DNA from: Flavobacteriaceae bacterium
Lineage (GTDB): Bacteria; Bacteroidota; Bacteroidia; Flavobacteriales; Flavobacteriaceae
Assembly: GCA_002723075.1 (NCBI GenBank)
Contig: PBNJ01000022.1
Span: 1 to 64,000 of the forward strand
Length of the DNA: 64,000 bases
Direction of reading: 5' to 3'
How positions within the stretch are numbered: the stretch's first letter is position 1; the number at the start of each line of letters is the position of its first letter. The notes under the pieces were generated by a model, which had not been told where the DNA came from, ran no database searches, and was given only the letters and a program-made list of their open reading frames with translations. Position numbers and translations under genes: made by a program. Below, piece after piece: positions 9,268 through 17,582 of the stretch.

Positions 9268-9750
9268 CTATCGATTTGCTTTGGTGTTATACCAAAATGA
9301 TATTTTACCATCTTTATTAATTCGATACCATTCATTGTAATGTCCCCGATCCAATGTATCACCACTTTTTGTTGATGCAATTACATTAAAACCAGCATTT
9401 ACCCACTCATTTGTTTCCTCTGCATTATCATCTTTTACTGAGAAAGCCCAGTCAAATGTCCAAGAATACATTAATGAATCTGATTTTAGTGAATTTATAA
9501 ATTCCTCACGGCTATGTACTCTTCCATCTTCCCAGACAAATCGTGCAGAATCGCTAATATGCTCACGCATACCATCAAAGTCACCCTCTTTCCATAATTT
9601 GTCCATTGCAATTACAACATCTACGGAACTCTGACTTCCCATAGTAATAGCAAAATCTCTAGGTCCAAAACCATTGGATGTGGTTGATGTTACCTGCGAG
9701 CAAGAAACAATCAAAGACATCGCAAATAAAATTAAAATATATTTATTCAT
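9268..9750 (-). CDS. SnoaL/NTF2-like (DUF4440-type) lipoprotein
   Basis: Lipobox SLIVSCSQ; MDKLWKEGDFDGMREHISDSARFVWEDGRVHSREEF is typical of an NTF2-like fold. Confidence 0.65.
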   Translation of the reverse strand: MNKYILILFAMSLIVSCSQVTSTTSNGFGPRDFAITMGSQSSVDVVIAMDKLWKEGDFDGMREHISDSARFVWEDGRVHSREEFINSLKSDSLMYSWTFDWAFSVKDDNAEETNEWVNAGFNVIASTKSGDTLDRGHYNEWYRINKDGKISFWYNTKANR

Positions 9751-9786
9751 TGTTTATAAATTTTAAATAGCTATTGATCTACATGT

Positions 9787-10527
9787 TTAGTAATGGACTT
9801 TAATGTCTTCTTCATCAATCCAATTTGCTACATTATCATTTTGAATTGAATTCCAATCATCGTCACTGTCCCTTTTCTTATTTCTTTTTTCTAGACCCTT
9901 ATAATATGATGCCCTTGATTCATCCATCACAATCATTAAAAAATCAGCACCACGAATTCCGCCATATACTGGTGAATACATCAGCCTTACATAGTTATTC
10001 TTAAGTTTTTTGTCATTTTCAATACCAGCTTTTATTTGATTTTGAAATTTATCCCAATTACCATCACCATTTTGGATGTCCATTGTAATATTTCTTCTGA
10101 ATTTAAGCTTTGGCAGTTGTTCAGCAAGGTTCATTCCCTCTGGGATATAGCTTAATTCCTCCCAGTGATAAAAAACGTGCGTCATTAATCTCTCGGGGTT
10201 GACACTAGAAAAGTCCTGCCAATCATATTTCTTGTCCCAGTTTTGGAATGTTTTGCTTTGCCAACCTTCATCACCCCATTTATCCTCTTCTTTTTTTACC
10301 ATTTGCCCCATATCGTCAAAAGTTCGGCATAGGTAAACTTTATTCCCGTCGATAACTTCAAGAACAAAGGAATAAACTCCATTTTGTTCAGCTTCCAAAT
10401 CAGTCCAGTGGTTGAACATTTCGACCAATTTTTTAGGATTATCTGAAACCCATTCTTCAACCTCAACGACAGCAGGAACTTGTGCACTCAATGAGACTGT
10501 AAATAATATTAAAAATAGTTTTTTCAT
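9787..10527 (-). CDS. Exported hypothetical protein
   Basis: Clear signal peptide MKKLFLILFTVSLSAQ; 246 aa, no recognised family. Confidence 0.6.
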   Translation of the reverse strand: MKKLFLILFTVSLSAQVPAVVEVEEWVSDNPKKLVEMFNHWTDLEAEQNGVYSFVLEVIDGNKVYLCRTFDDMGQMVKKEEDKWGDEGWQSKTFQNWDKKYDWQDFSSVNPERLMTHVFYHWEELSYIPEGMNLAEQLPKLKFRRNITMDIQNGDGNWDKFQNQIKAGIENDKKLKNNYVRLMYSPVYGGIRGADFLMIVMDESRASYYKGLEKRNKKRDSDDDWNSIQNDNVANWIDEEDIKVHY

Positions 10528-10663
10528 TTGTTTGTTTTTATATCAGCTCTAAAATAAAAAAATAAATTTCTAATCATTAGTAAGAACAATAAGAAAATGT
10601 TAATATATTTTCAGTGAGGTTAATTGTAGCCCATACACCGATTAAATCTACTCTTAACAAAAA

Positions 10664-10689
10664 GGGGGTTAAGTTTTTTCTTAACTCCC
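10664..10689. terminator. Candidate intrinsic terminator hairpin
   Basis: GGGGGTTAAG-TTTTTT-CTTAACTCCC stem (10 bp with one G.U) flanked by an A-run and T-rich sequence. Confidence 0.45.
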
Positions 10690-10861
10690 TTATTTGTAAA
10701 TAGTTATACCCTTTAAATGTTGTACAATGGGGTAAAGCCTGATATTTAGAAAATCTATCCTCTGTTTTTATTCATCCAAGAACCGTATTGATTATATGTT
10801 AGAGTTATATCAGGAGAATTCATTGAAAAGAGTAAGTCTTTACATGTTAAGGCTTCTAAGA

Positions 10862-10891
10862 ATAAAACCCCTCGATTTCTCGAAGGGTTTT
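10862..10891 (-). terminator. Intrinsic terminator downstream of tRNA-His
   Basis: AAAACCCCTCGA-TTTC-TCGAAGGGTTTTT inverted repeat immediately 3' of the tRNA gene on the minus strand, giving a U-tract. Confidence 0.65.
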
Positions 10892-10897
10892 TGAAGG

Positions 10898-10971
10898 GTG
10901 GAAGACCGGTCTCGAACCGGCGACCTCTAGAACCACAATCTAGCGCTCTAACCAACTGAGCTACAACCACC
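10898..10971 (-). tRNA. tRNA-His (anticodon GTG)
   Basis: Minus strand GTGGTTG TA GCTC..GAGC G CTAGA TTGTGGT TCTAG AGGTC GCCGG TTCGAGA CCGGT CTTCCAC C; D, anticodon and T arms fold and a G-1 residue is available. Confidence 0.93.
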
Positions 10972-10982
10972 ATTTTCGCACG

Positions 10983-11014
10983 CAAATGTACGAGTTTTTG
11001 CTTTCTGACTCAAA
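10983..11014 (-). promoter_or_regulatory. Bacteroidota-type promoter for tRNA-His
   Basis: Minus strand TTTG (11014-11011) - 20 nt - TACATTTG (10990-10983), matching the TTTG / TAnnTTTG architecture, about 11 nt upstream of the tRNA. Confidence 0.65.
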
Positions 11015-11025
11015 AGAATTTTGTG

Positions 11026-11748
11026 CTATATCAAATCTGAAATCTGAGCAACGGCCAATTGGCGTTGAGTCGTGAAACCTTCTGCATAGCTAACACCAAT
11101 CATTCTCCCTAAATCCGCAGCTCTATTCTGAATGCTGTCCAAAAACTGCTGGCTGCTGATTGGGGTTTCTGGTTCATTCGATTTTTCATTATAGAATTGG
11201 GAACCAAAAGCAAGAATCGCTGCCATCTTTTTATCAATATATTCACTGATATCGACAACGAAATCACAAGGGTCATTGTTCCATTGCATGTAGTGATACA
11301 CCTGAGTAGGGCGCCATGGTTTTTGTGGCATACCATCTACAACAGTATCGATCTTACGAAGACCGCTTAAAAAACTGGCTTCATGAATAAGTAATGCTGC
11401 ACGTCCATGGTCAATGTGGCGATCCGTTTGCGCATTACAAAGGACCAACTTTGGTCTATATTTCCTAAGAATCTTAATGATCTCGAGTTGATTTGCTTCA
11501 TCGTTTTTAAAAAACCCGTCGCGGAAACCGAGATTTTCTCTCATGGACACACCCAATATGGATGCTGCTTGTTTTGCTTCTTTGTCTCTAATTTCAGCAG
11601 TGCCTCGTGTTCCAAGTTCGCCGCGAGTCAAATCAACAATCCCGACCTTTTTACCTAATGACACTTCCTTAGCAATCGTACCTCCACAGCTCAACTCCAC
11701 ATCATCGGGGTGTGCACCAAATGCCAATATGTCGAGTTGTTTTGCCAT
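11026..11748 (-). CDS. bshB1: Bacillithiol biosynthesis deacetylase BshB1 (PIG-L family)
   Basis: DILAFGAHPDDVELSCGGTIAKEVSLGKKVGIVDLTRGELGTRGT and DRHIDHGRAA motifs. Confidence 0.92.
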   Translation of the reverse strand: MAKQLDILAFGAHPDDVELSCGGTIAKEVSLGKKVGIVDLTRGELGTRGTAEIRDKEAKQAASILGVSMRENLGFRDGFFKNDEANQLEIIKILRKYRPKLVLCNAQTDRHIDHGRAALLIHEASFLSGLRKIDTVVDGMPQKPWRPTQVYHYMQWNNDPCDFVVDISEYIDKKMAAILAFGSQFYNEKSNEPETPISSQQFLDSIQNRAADLGRMIGVSYAEGFTTQRQLAVAQISDLI

Positions 11749-12299
11749 TAACTTTTAATCCAATCAATAATTTTGGGGTCGTCGGGTTGTGTTCGCGGTG
11801 AAATCACATCAACGAGTTGACCTTCTTCATCAATAAGATATTTTTGAAAATTCCAAGTGACTGATGAACTTTTGACTCCATTTTTATTTGCATCGGTTAA
11901 AAATGCATAAACAGGATGCTTTGATCTGCCTTTTACTGAAATCTTTTCCATAACTGGAAAACTAACCCCATAGTTTTTTTCACAAAATGCCTTAATTTCA
12001 GGGTTAGAGCCAGGTTCTTGCCACATAAAATTATTGGATGGGAAGGCAATAATTACAAAATTATTTCTTCCATACTTATCATATAAATTTTGAAGTTTTT
12101 TGTACTGCGATGTCAAACCACATTTTGAGGCCGTATTGACTACCATGACTTTCTTCCCCTTCAAAGTGTTAAAATGAAAAGGATTTCCGTCAATATCAGT
12201 AACAACAAACTGGTGGATACTACTTCTTAGCTGATCTGTTTGGGCATAAGCAGCAGAGGCGCCAAACAGTAAAGCCAGTATGATTTTTTCTGTCTTCAT
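11748..12299 (-). CDS. Glutathione peroxidase-family thiol peroxidase (exported)
   Basis: VVNTASKCGLTSQYKKLQNLYDKYG and VTWNFQKYLID motifs; start placed at MKTEKIILALLFGASAAYAQ. Confidence 0.88.
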   Translation of the reverse strand: MKTEKIILALLFGASAAYAQTDQLRSSIHQFVVTDIDGNPFHFNTLKGKKVMVVNTASKCGLTSQYKKLQNLYDKYGRNNFVIIAFPSNNFMWQEPGSNPEIKAFCEKNYGVSFPVMEKISVKGRSKHPVYAFLTDANKNGVKSSSVTWNFQKYLIDEEGQLVDVISPRTQPDDPKIIDWIKS

Positions 12300-12358
12300 C
12301 GTGCAATCTTTTTCCCCAAAGGTAAGTAAACTCAAAAAAATGATTAACGAAAATCTTT

Positions 12359-12646
12359 TTACACAATCTCAGCACTTAGGCCAGCATCAAGTAAACGTGT
12401 GCATTTCGGCTCTAATTCTTTATAAGTTCCAGACTTCACGGCACATTTACCGTTGTAGTGAACAATCATAGCACATTGTTCGGCTTGATGCGGTGTATGC
12501 TCACACACCGTAATCAGTGTTTTGATGACATGGTCAAAGGTGTTGACGTCATCATTGTACAAAATGATTTCATGTTCGCGTTCGGTTGCAACGAGAACGT
12601 CCTCATCTTGGCTTTCTTGTTCTTTATGTTGGTCAAATCGAATCAT
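12359..12646 (-). CDS. clpS: ATP-dependent Clp protease adaptor ClpS
   Basis: HEIILYNDDVNTFDHVIKTLITVCEHTPHQAEQCAMIVHYNGKCAVKSG; ATGA overlap with the prmA stop. Confidence 0.92.
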   Translation of the reverse strand: MIRFDQHKEQESQDEDVLVATEREHEIILYNDDVNTFDHVIKTLITVCEHTPHQAEQCAMIVHYNGKCAVKSGTYKELEPKCTRLLDAGLSAEIV

Positions 12647-13491
12647 CACAACCCTGAATATACGTATTTTGCGCAAACCCAATCATCAAGTTGGGTATTT
12701 GAATGAAAGGTTAAACCATTTGCTTTACACTCTTGAGTAATTGATAAAAGATCTGTTTGATAAAACCCACTTAACAATAATATTCCGTCCCTTTGAAGTC
12801 GTTTTGCGTAGTGTGGAATATGGCGAATCAGTGTATTGCGATTGATGTTGGCAAAAATCAAGTCAACGAATTCTGCAACTCTATCAATATCTCCTCTTAT
12901 CGCCTCAATGACGTGATGACATTGATTTTGTTCTGCGTTTTCCAGCGTATTCTCTACACACCATGGTTCAATATCAACTGCCAACACTGATTTTGCGCCG
13001 AGATGAGCAGCTAGTATTCCCAAAATTCCAGTACCACAACCCATATCGAGTACGCTCTTACCTTCTATACCAATCTCCAATACTTGCGTTATCATTAGCC
13101 GCGTGGTTTGATGGTGACCTGTTCCAAATGACATTTTCGGTTCGATGATCAGTTCATAAGGGGTGGTTTTTGGTGGATGAAAAGGAGCTCGAACCGTATA
13201 ATCTCCTACAACAATGGGATGAAATGAGGACTCCCAATGGGCATTCCAGTTTTGAAGAGGAATATTTTTGGTACAATATGAGACTTTATAAGCAGAAGGC
13301 ATGCGTGACAATGCCCGCTTTACATCTACAAAATCCCAATCTTCCTGTTTTACATAAGCGCGGAGACCATTTTCTGTCTCCAAAAAACTTTCAAACTGTT
13401 GTTCCGATAAGAGGGCAAGAAGAATATCCCTTCCTTCATCAGGAGGAGAAACATAAAAGTCAATCTCAATATAAATGTCATTAGAATCCAT
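12646..13491 (-). CDS. prmA: Ribosomal protein L11 methyltransferase
   Basis: IEPKMSFGTGHHQTTRLM, LDMGCGTGILGILAAHLGA, DLIFANINRN motifs. Confidence 0.93.
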   Translation of the reverse strand: MDSNDIYIEIDFYVSPPDEGRDILLALLSEQQFESFLETENGLRAYVKQEDWDFVDVKRALSRMPSAYKVSYCTKNIPLQNWNAHWESSFHPIVVGDYTVRAPFHPPKTTPYELIIEPKMSFGTGHHQTTRLMITQVLEIGIEGKSVLDMGCGTGILGILAAHLGAKSVLAVDIEPWCVENTLENAEQNQCHHVIEAIRGDIDRVAEFVDLIFANINRNTLIRHIPHYAKRLQRDGILLLSGFYQTDLLSITQECKANGLTFHSNTQLDDWVCAKYVYSGL

Positions 13492-14230
13492 TGACAATGG
13501 CTGCGAAGTCCTCAGCTTGAAGGGAAGCACCACCAATCAGTCCACCGTCCACATCAGCTTGTGCAAAAATTTCAGTTGCATTGGCTGGCTTTACGCTACC
13601 CCCATAAAGAATGGAAACACCATCTGCACAAGCGTAATCGTAGTGTTCACGTATCAGCGAGCGTATAAAAGCATGCATTTCTTGCGCCTGCTCAGGAGAT
13701 GCTGTTTCTCCAGTTCCAATTGCCCATACAGGTTCATACGCCAACACAATTTGTGGCCATTGTGTTGCGTCTAAATCAAATAAGGCAGTAGACAATTGTT
13801 GTTTGACAACATCGAAATGTGTGTCCGATTTACGCTCTTCAAGTTCTTCTCCAAAACAAAAAATAACACCCAAACCTGCTTCCAACGCAGCTTTTACTTT
13901 TTCTTTTAAAAGCTCATCGGTTTCACCAAAATAAGCACGACGCTCTGAATGGCCCAAAATTACATGCTCAACACCAATATCTTGGAGCATACCAGCTGAA
14001 ATTTCACCTGTATATGCACCGCTTGCTGATTGATGCATGTTTTGTGCAGCTATTCGAATCTCGCTTGATGTAGTAGATTTCACAGCAGCTGAAAGATTTA
14101 CATAAGTTGGAGCGATAAAAACCTCGACCTCACTATTTAAATCTTGTTGCTTAAGCTCATTGATAAGTTGAATCGTTTCCGATTCGGTTTTATTCATTTT
14201 CCAGTTTCCTGCAACGATTTGTTTTCTCAT
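13481..14230 (-). CDS. tpiA: Triosephosphate isomerase
   Basis: AGNWKMNKT, HVILGHSERRAYFGETDE, LAYEPVWAIGTGETAS, ILYGGSVKPANA, DGGLIGGASL. Confidence 0.97.
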   Translation of the reverse strand: MRKQIVAGNWKMNKTESETIQLINELKQQDLNSEVEVFIAPTYVNLSAAVKSTTSSEIRIAAQNMHQSASGAYTGEISAGMLQDIGVEHVILGHSERRAYFGETDELLKEKVKAALEAGLGVIFCFGEELEERKSDTHFDVVKQQLSTALFDLDATQWPQIVLAYEPVWAIGTGETASPEQAQEMHAFIRSLIREHYDYACADGVSILYGGSVKPANATEIFAQADVDGGLIGGASLQAEDFAAIVNGF

Positions 14231-14238
14231 AATTGAAT

Positions 14239-15297
14239 TTAGTTTAATTGTACTTTCGGATCAAGATAAGCGTAGAGTAAATCTACAACTTGGTTAATCA
14301 TGATAAATAAAAATGAAACGGTAAGCACCGACCCCATGAGGACTGGAACATCGAGAACATTTAGTGCATTCACAATTTCCTTACCAATTCCATTCCATCC
14401 AAAAATATATTCGACAAAAACCGCTCCTGCTAGCATGCTCGCAAACCATCCCGAAAGAGCTGTAATAACAGGATTCAAAGCATTTTTTAACATATGCTTC
14501 CAAATGATAACAGACATAGACAATCCTTTTGCGCGAGCGGTTTTGACATAGGCACGATTCCATTCATCCAATAAGGCATTTCTCATTAATTGAGTAACAA
14601 CAGCTAGCGGGCGAATGCCCAATACAAATGCAGGGAGAACAAGGTTTTTCCAAGCAATGTGATAGGATTCCCCCAAATCATCAAGAACATACAAACTTCC
14701 TGTCATATCAAGTGATGTATATTCGTGAAGTAAAAACCCAAAAATCCAAGCAACAAGAATCGCACTAAAAAAAGATGGTAAACTCATCCCCATCGTACTC
14801 ACCAATTGCAAAATGCGATCTATAGGGCTATGTACGAAGATGGCGGACAAGATTCCAAATAAAATTCCAAAACATATCGCAATCAATAGAGCAGCCATGG
14901 CGAGTATTGCAGTATTTGGAAGGGTATCTTGAATCACTTGGCTGACTTGAACACCACTCTTCTGAAATGATTCTCTTAAGTAAGGCCATTTCAAGACAAG
15001 TACTCTCTCCCCAAGATTGAAAATACTTGTGTAACTGTATTGATTCGTTGACAGGCCATTAAAATCATGAGTTTGAGGGTGAATCGAGATTGGACTCAAA
15101 TCATTCAAATAGCTAGTATACTGCTTGAATACTGGTTGATCAAAACCGAATTTTTTTTGAATCAATATGAGTTCTTCACTGTTTGCATTTTGCCCCAGCA
15201 TCATTTGGGCAGGATCACCAGGAAGAACACTAAATAAAAGGAAAACGATCGTGGCTACTCCCCAAAGTGTAATCAATACGGAAGAAATTCTTTTCAA
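14239..15297 (-). CDS. ABC transporter permease (DppB/OppB type)
   Basis: MKRISSVLITLWGVATIVFLLFSVLPGDPAQMMLGQNA; RTARAKGLS-type EAA loop (YVKTARAKGLSMSVIIWKHMLKNALNPVIT). Confidence 0.87.
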   Translation of the reverse strand: MKRISSVLITLWGVATIVFLLFSVLPGDPAQMMLGQNANSEELILIQKKFGFDQPVFKQYTSYLNDLSPISIHPQTHDFNGLSTNQYSYTSIFNLGERVLVLKWPYLRESFQKSGVQVSQVIQDTLPNTAILAMAALLIAICFGILFGILSAIFVHSPIDRILQLVSTMGMSLPSFFSAILVAWIFGFLLHEYTSLDMTGSLYVLDDLGESYHIAWKNLVLPAFVLGIRPLAVVTQLMRNALLDEWNRAYVKTARAKGLSMSVIIWKHMLKNALNPVITALSGWFASMLAGAVFVEYIFGWNGIGKEIVNALNVLDVPVLMGSVLTVSFLFIMINQVVDLLYAYLDPKVQLN

Positions 15298-15301
15298 AAA
15301 A

Positions 15302-15841
15302 TCATGAATTTTCTAAGTGTATGAGGGCAAAAATCGCGTAATTAATCATGTCTAGATAATTTGCCGCAAGACCTTCGCTCACTAATGTTTGTCCATTGTT
15401 GTCCTCAATCTGCTTAACACGAAGTAGTTTTTGAAGGATAAGATCGGTCAGTGAGCTCACCCGCATGTCGCGCCAGGCCTCTCCATAGTCATGGTTTTTA
15501 TTTTGCATTAAAGACTTTGCAATACCAATTTGAGTGCTGTAATGAGACAATACCGCTTCCGATGACATATCGGGCTGATCTGCTATCCCCTTTTCGATTT
15601 GAATCAAGGCCATCACGCAATAATTCACAATGCCAATAAACTCAGAAAACTGTCCTTCATCAATGCGTTGGGTTTTACTCTGCTGAAGGGTTCGTATTCG
15701 CTGAGCTTTAATAAAAATTTGATCCGTTAAAGACGACACACGAAGAATACGCCACGCACATCCGTAGTCGTGCATTTTTTTCTCAAATAAATCACTGCAT
15801 ATTTGCAATGCAGTATCATACTGCTGGTCTGTAGTCGCCAA
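15302..15841 (-). CDS. DUF1599 domain protein with two tandem copies of the domain
   Basis: Repeated HDYGCAWRILRVSSLTDQIFIKAQRIRTLQ and HDYGEAWRDMRVSSLTDLILQKLLRVKQIE. Confidence 0.85.
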   Translation of the reverse strand: MATTDQQYDTALQICSDLFEKKMHDYGCAWRILRVSSLTDQIFIKAQRIRTLQQSKTQRIDEGQFSEFIGIVNYCVMALIQIEKGIADQPDMSSEAVLSHYSTQIGIAKSLMQNKNHDYGEAWRDMRVSSLTDLILQKLLRVKQIEDNNGQTLVSEGLAANYLDMINYAIFALIHLENS

Positions 15842-15912
15842 GATGAAAAACTTTTGTGTAAATTTCGGTCAAATTTTTTAAAAAATCTATTCTTTCTCTA
15901 TTCATTTTTTGA

Positions 15913-16758
15913 ATGATTATTAACTGCAATTCCGTACCGATTGATCTGTCACAAGGCCATGTAATGGGGGTGCTTAATATCACCCCTGACTCTTTTTATG
16001 ATGGCGGAAAGTTTACAGAGATTGAGAAAGTTCTAACGCAGACAAAACGCATGCTAGATGAGGGGGCAACTTTTATCGATATTGGTGGGGCAAGCTCAAG
16101 ACCTGGCTCAAACCCAGTATCTCCCAAAGAAGAAATTGAGCGTGTAATACCTGCAATTTTAGCGATTTTAAAAAACTTCCCCAAAGCTATCATTTCGATA
16201 GACACAACCTCAAGTGTTGTTGCTGAGAAAGCTATTGAGTCTGGGGCTGCAGTTGTCAATGACATCTCAGCTGGAACCATCGACGAACAGATGCTAGAGA
16301 CCGTTGCGTCGCTTGGTGTACCCTATATTGCCATGCATATGCAAGGGACTCCAAAGACAATGCAAAACAACCCCACTTATCAAAATGTAGTGAGCGATGT
16401 ATTTATTGCTCTTGAACGGTTCTGTAATCGGGCAATACAATTGGGAATTCGGCAACTTATACTCGACCCAGGCTTTGGGTTTGGAAAATCGCTGTCCCAC
16501 AACTATCAGCTTTTAAACCAATTTGAGAAATTTCATTCACTCGGTTGTCCCCTTTTGGTTGGCGTGTCAAGAAAGTCGATGATTCAACAAATTGTAGATG
16601 TAGATGCCGAAAACGCTTTAAATGGCACAACCGTAATCCATACAATTGCTGTACAGAAAGGTGCCTCTATACTTCGTGTACATGACGTAAAAGAAGCCGT
16701 GCAAGTTTTTCAACTTGTGAATTATTTAAACCAACAGGAATCGACTCCAACAACCTAA
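15913..16758 (+). CDS. folP: Dihydropteroate synthase
   Basis: VMGVLNITPDSFYDGGKF, FIDIGGASSRPGS, SIDTTSSVVAEKAIESGAAVVNDISAG, ILDPGFGFGKS, LVGVSRKSMI. Confidence 0.96.
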   Translation: MIINCNSVPIDLSQGHVMGVLNITPDSFYDGGKFTEIEKVLTQTKRMLDEGATFIDIGGASSRPGSNPVSPKEEIERVIPAILAILKNFPKAIISIDTTSSVVAEKAIESGAAVVNDISAGTIDEQMLETVASLGVPYIAMHMQGTPKTMQNNPTYQNVVSDVFIALERFCNRAIQLGIRQLILDPGFGFGKSLSHNYQLLNQFEKFHSLGCPLLVGVSRKSMIQQIVDVDAENALNGTTVIHTIAVQKGASILRVHDVKEAVQVFQLVNYLNQQESTPTT

Positions 16759-16796
16759 GCTTGGTGAATTTTACTTAATTTTATAAAAAATTTCAT

Positions 16797-17582
16797 TTGA
16801 ATCCGCTCGATTTTCTACAAGTACGTATCATTGACATTCTCGACATCGTCCTTGTTGCCATACTGCTATACTACATTTACCGACTTGTAAAAGGTACTGC
16901 CGCTATTAACATCTTCACCGGAATTGTTATTGTGTATTTGATTTGGAAGCTCACAGATATTCTTCAAATGAATGTATTGAGTAATATTTTGGGTGGCTTT
17001 ATCAGTGTAGGGGTGTTTGCGCTCATTGTGGTTTTCCAACAAGAAATCCGAAAACTATTGCTTACAGTAGGGTCTACGAACTTGGCAAGCCCGAAAAATT
17101 TTAGACGGTATTGGAATATATTAACCAATAGTGAGCACAGTAATCATTCGGAAGCGAAAATAGTGGTGAATGCCTGTTCAGAACTGAGCGCACAAAACAT
17201 TGGGGCATTAATTGTTTTTGAACGCAACACCAGTCTTGATATGTTTAAAGAGTCCGGAGATCAAGTGAGTATGGATATTTCAACTCCTGTCATTGAAAGC
17301 ATTTTCTTCAAAGGAGGGCCATTGCACGATGGTGCTATTGTGATTGACGGAAATCGCATTGTGGCAACACGCGTGGCTTTACCAATAAGCGAACAGTCAG
17401 ATATCCCTGTGCGATACGGTCTCAGACACCGTGCAGCAGTTGGGGTTTCTGAAAAAACAGATGCGACTGTTCTCGTTGTTTCTGAGGAAACTGGAAAAAT
17501 TTCTTATATCAAAAATGGAGAGTTTGTATCCTTCACTAGCAATGACAACCTTATCGAAATAATCGAAGAAGATTTAAGCTAG
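16797..17582 (+). CDS. cdaA: Diadenylate cyclase CdaA (DisA_N domain), TTG start
   Basis: IIDILDIVLVAILLYYIYRLVKGT; catalytic GGPLHDGAIVI and RHRAAVG motifs; codon at 16797 is TTG. Confidence 0.93.
   Translation: MNPLDFLQVRIIDILDIVLVAILLYYIYRLVKGTAAINIFTGIVIVYLIWKLTDILQMNVLSNILGGFISVGVFALIVVFQQEIRKLLLTVGSTNLASPKNFRRYWNILTNSEHSNHSEAKIVVNACSELSAQNIGALIVFERNTSLDMFKESGDQVSMDISTPVIESIFFKGGPLHDGAIVIDGNRIVATRVALPISEQSDIPVRYGLRHRAAVGVSEKTDATVLVVSEETGKISYIKNGEFVSFTSNDNLIEIIEEDLS

Noticed and set aside
10755-10985. 76-aa minus-strand ORF (MRAKMVVVAQLVRALDCGSRGRRFETGLPPF...)
   Set aside because: It is a read-through of the tRNA-His gene and its terminator, not a protein.
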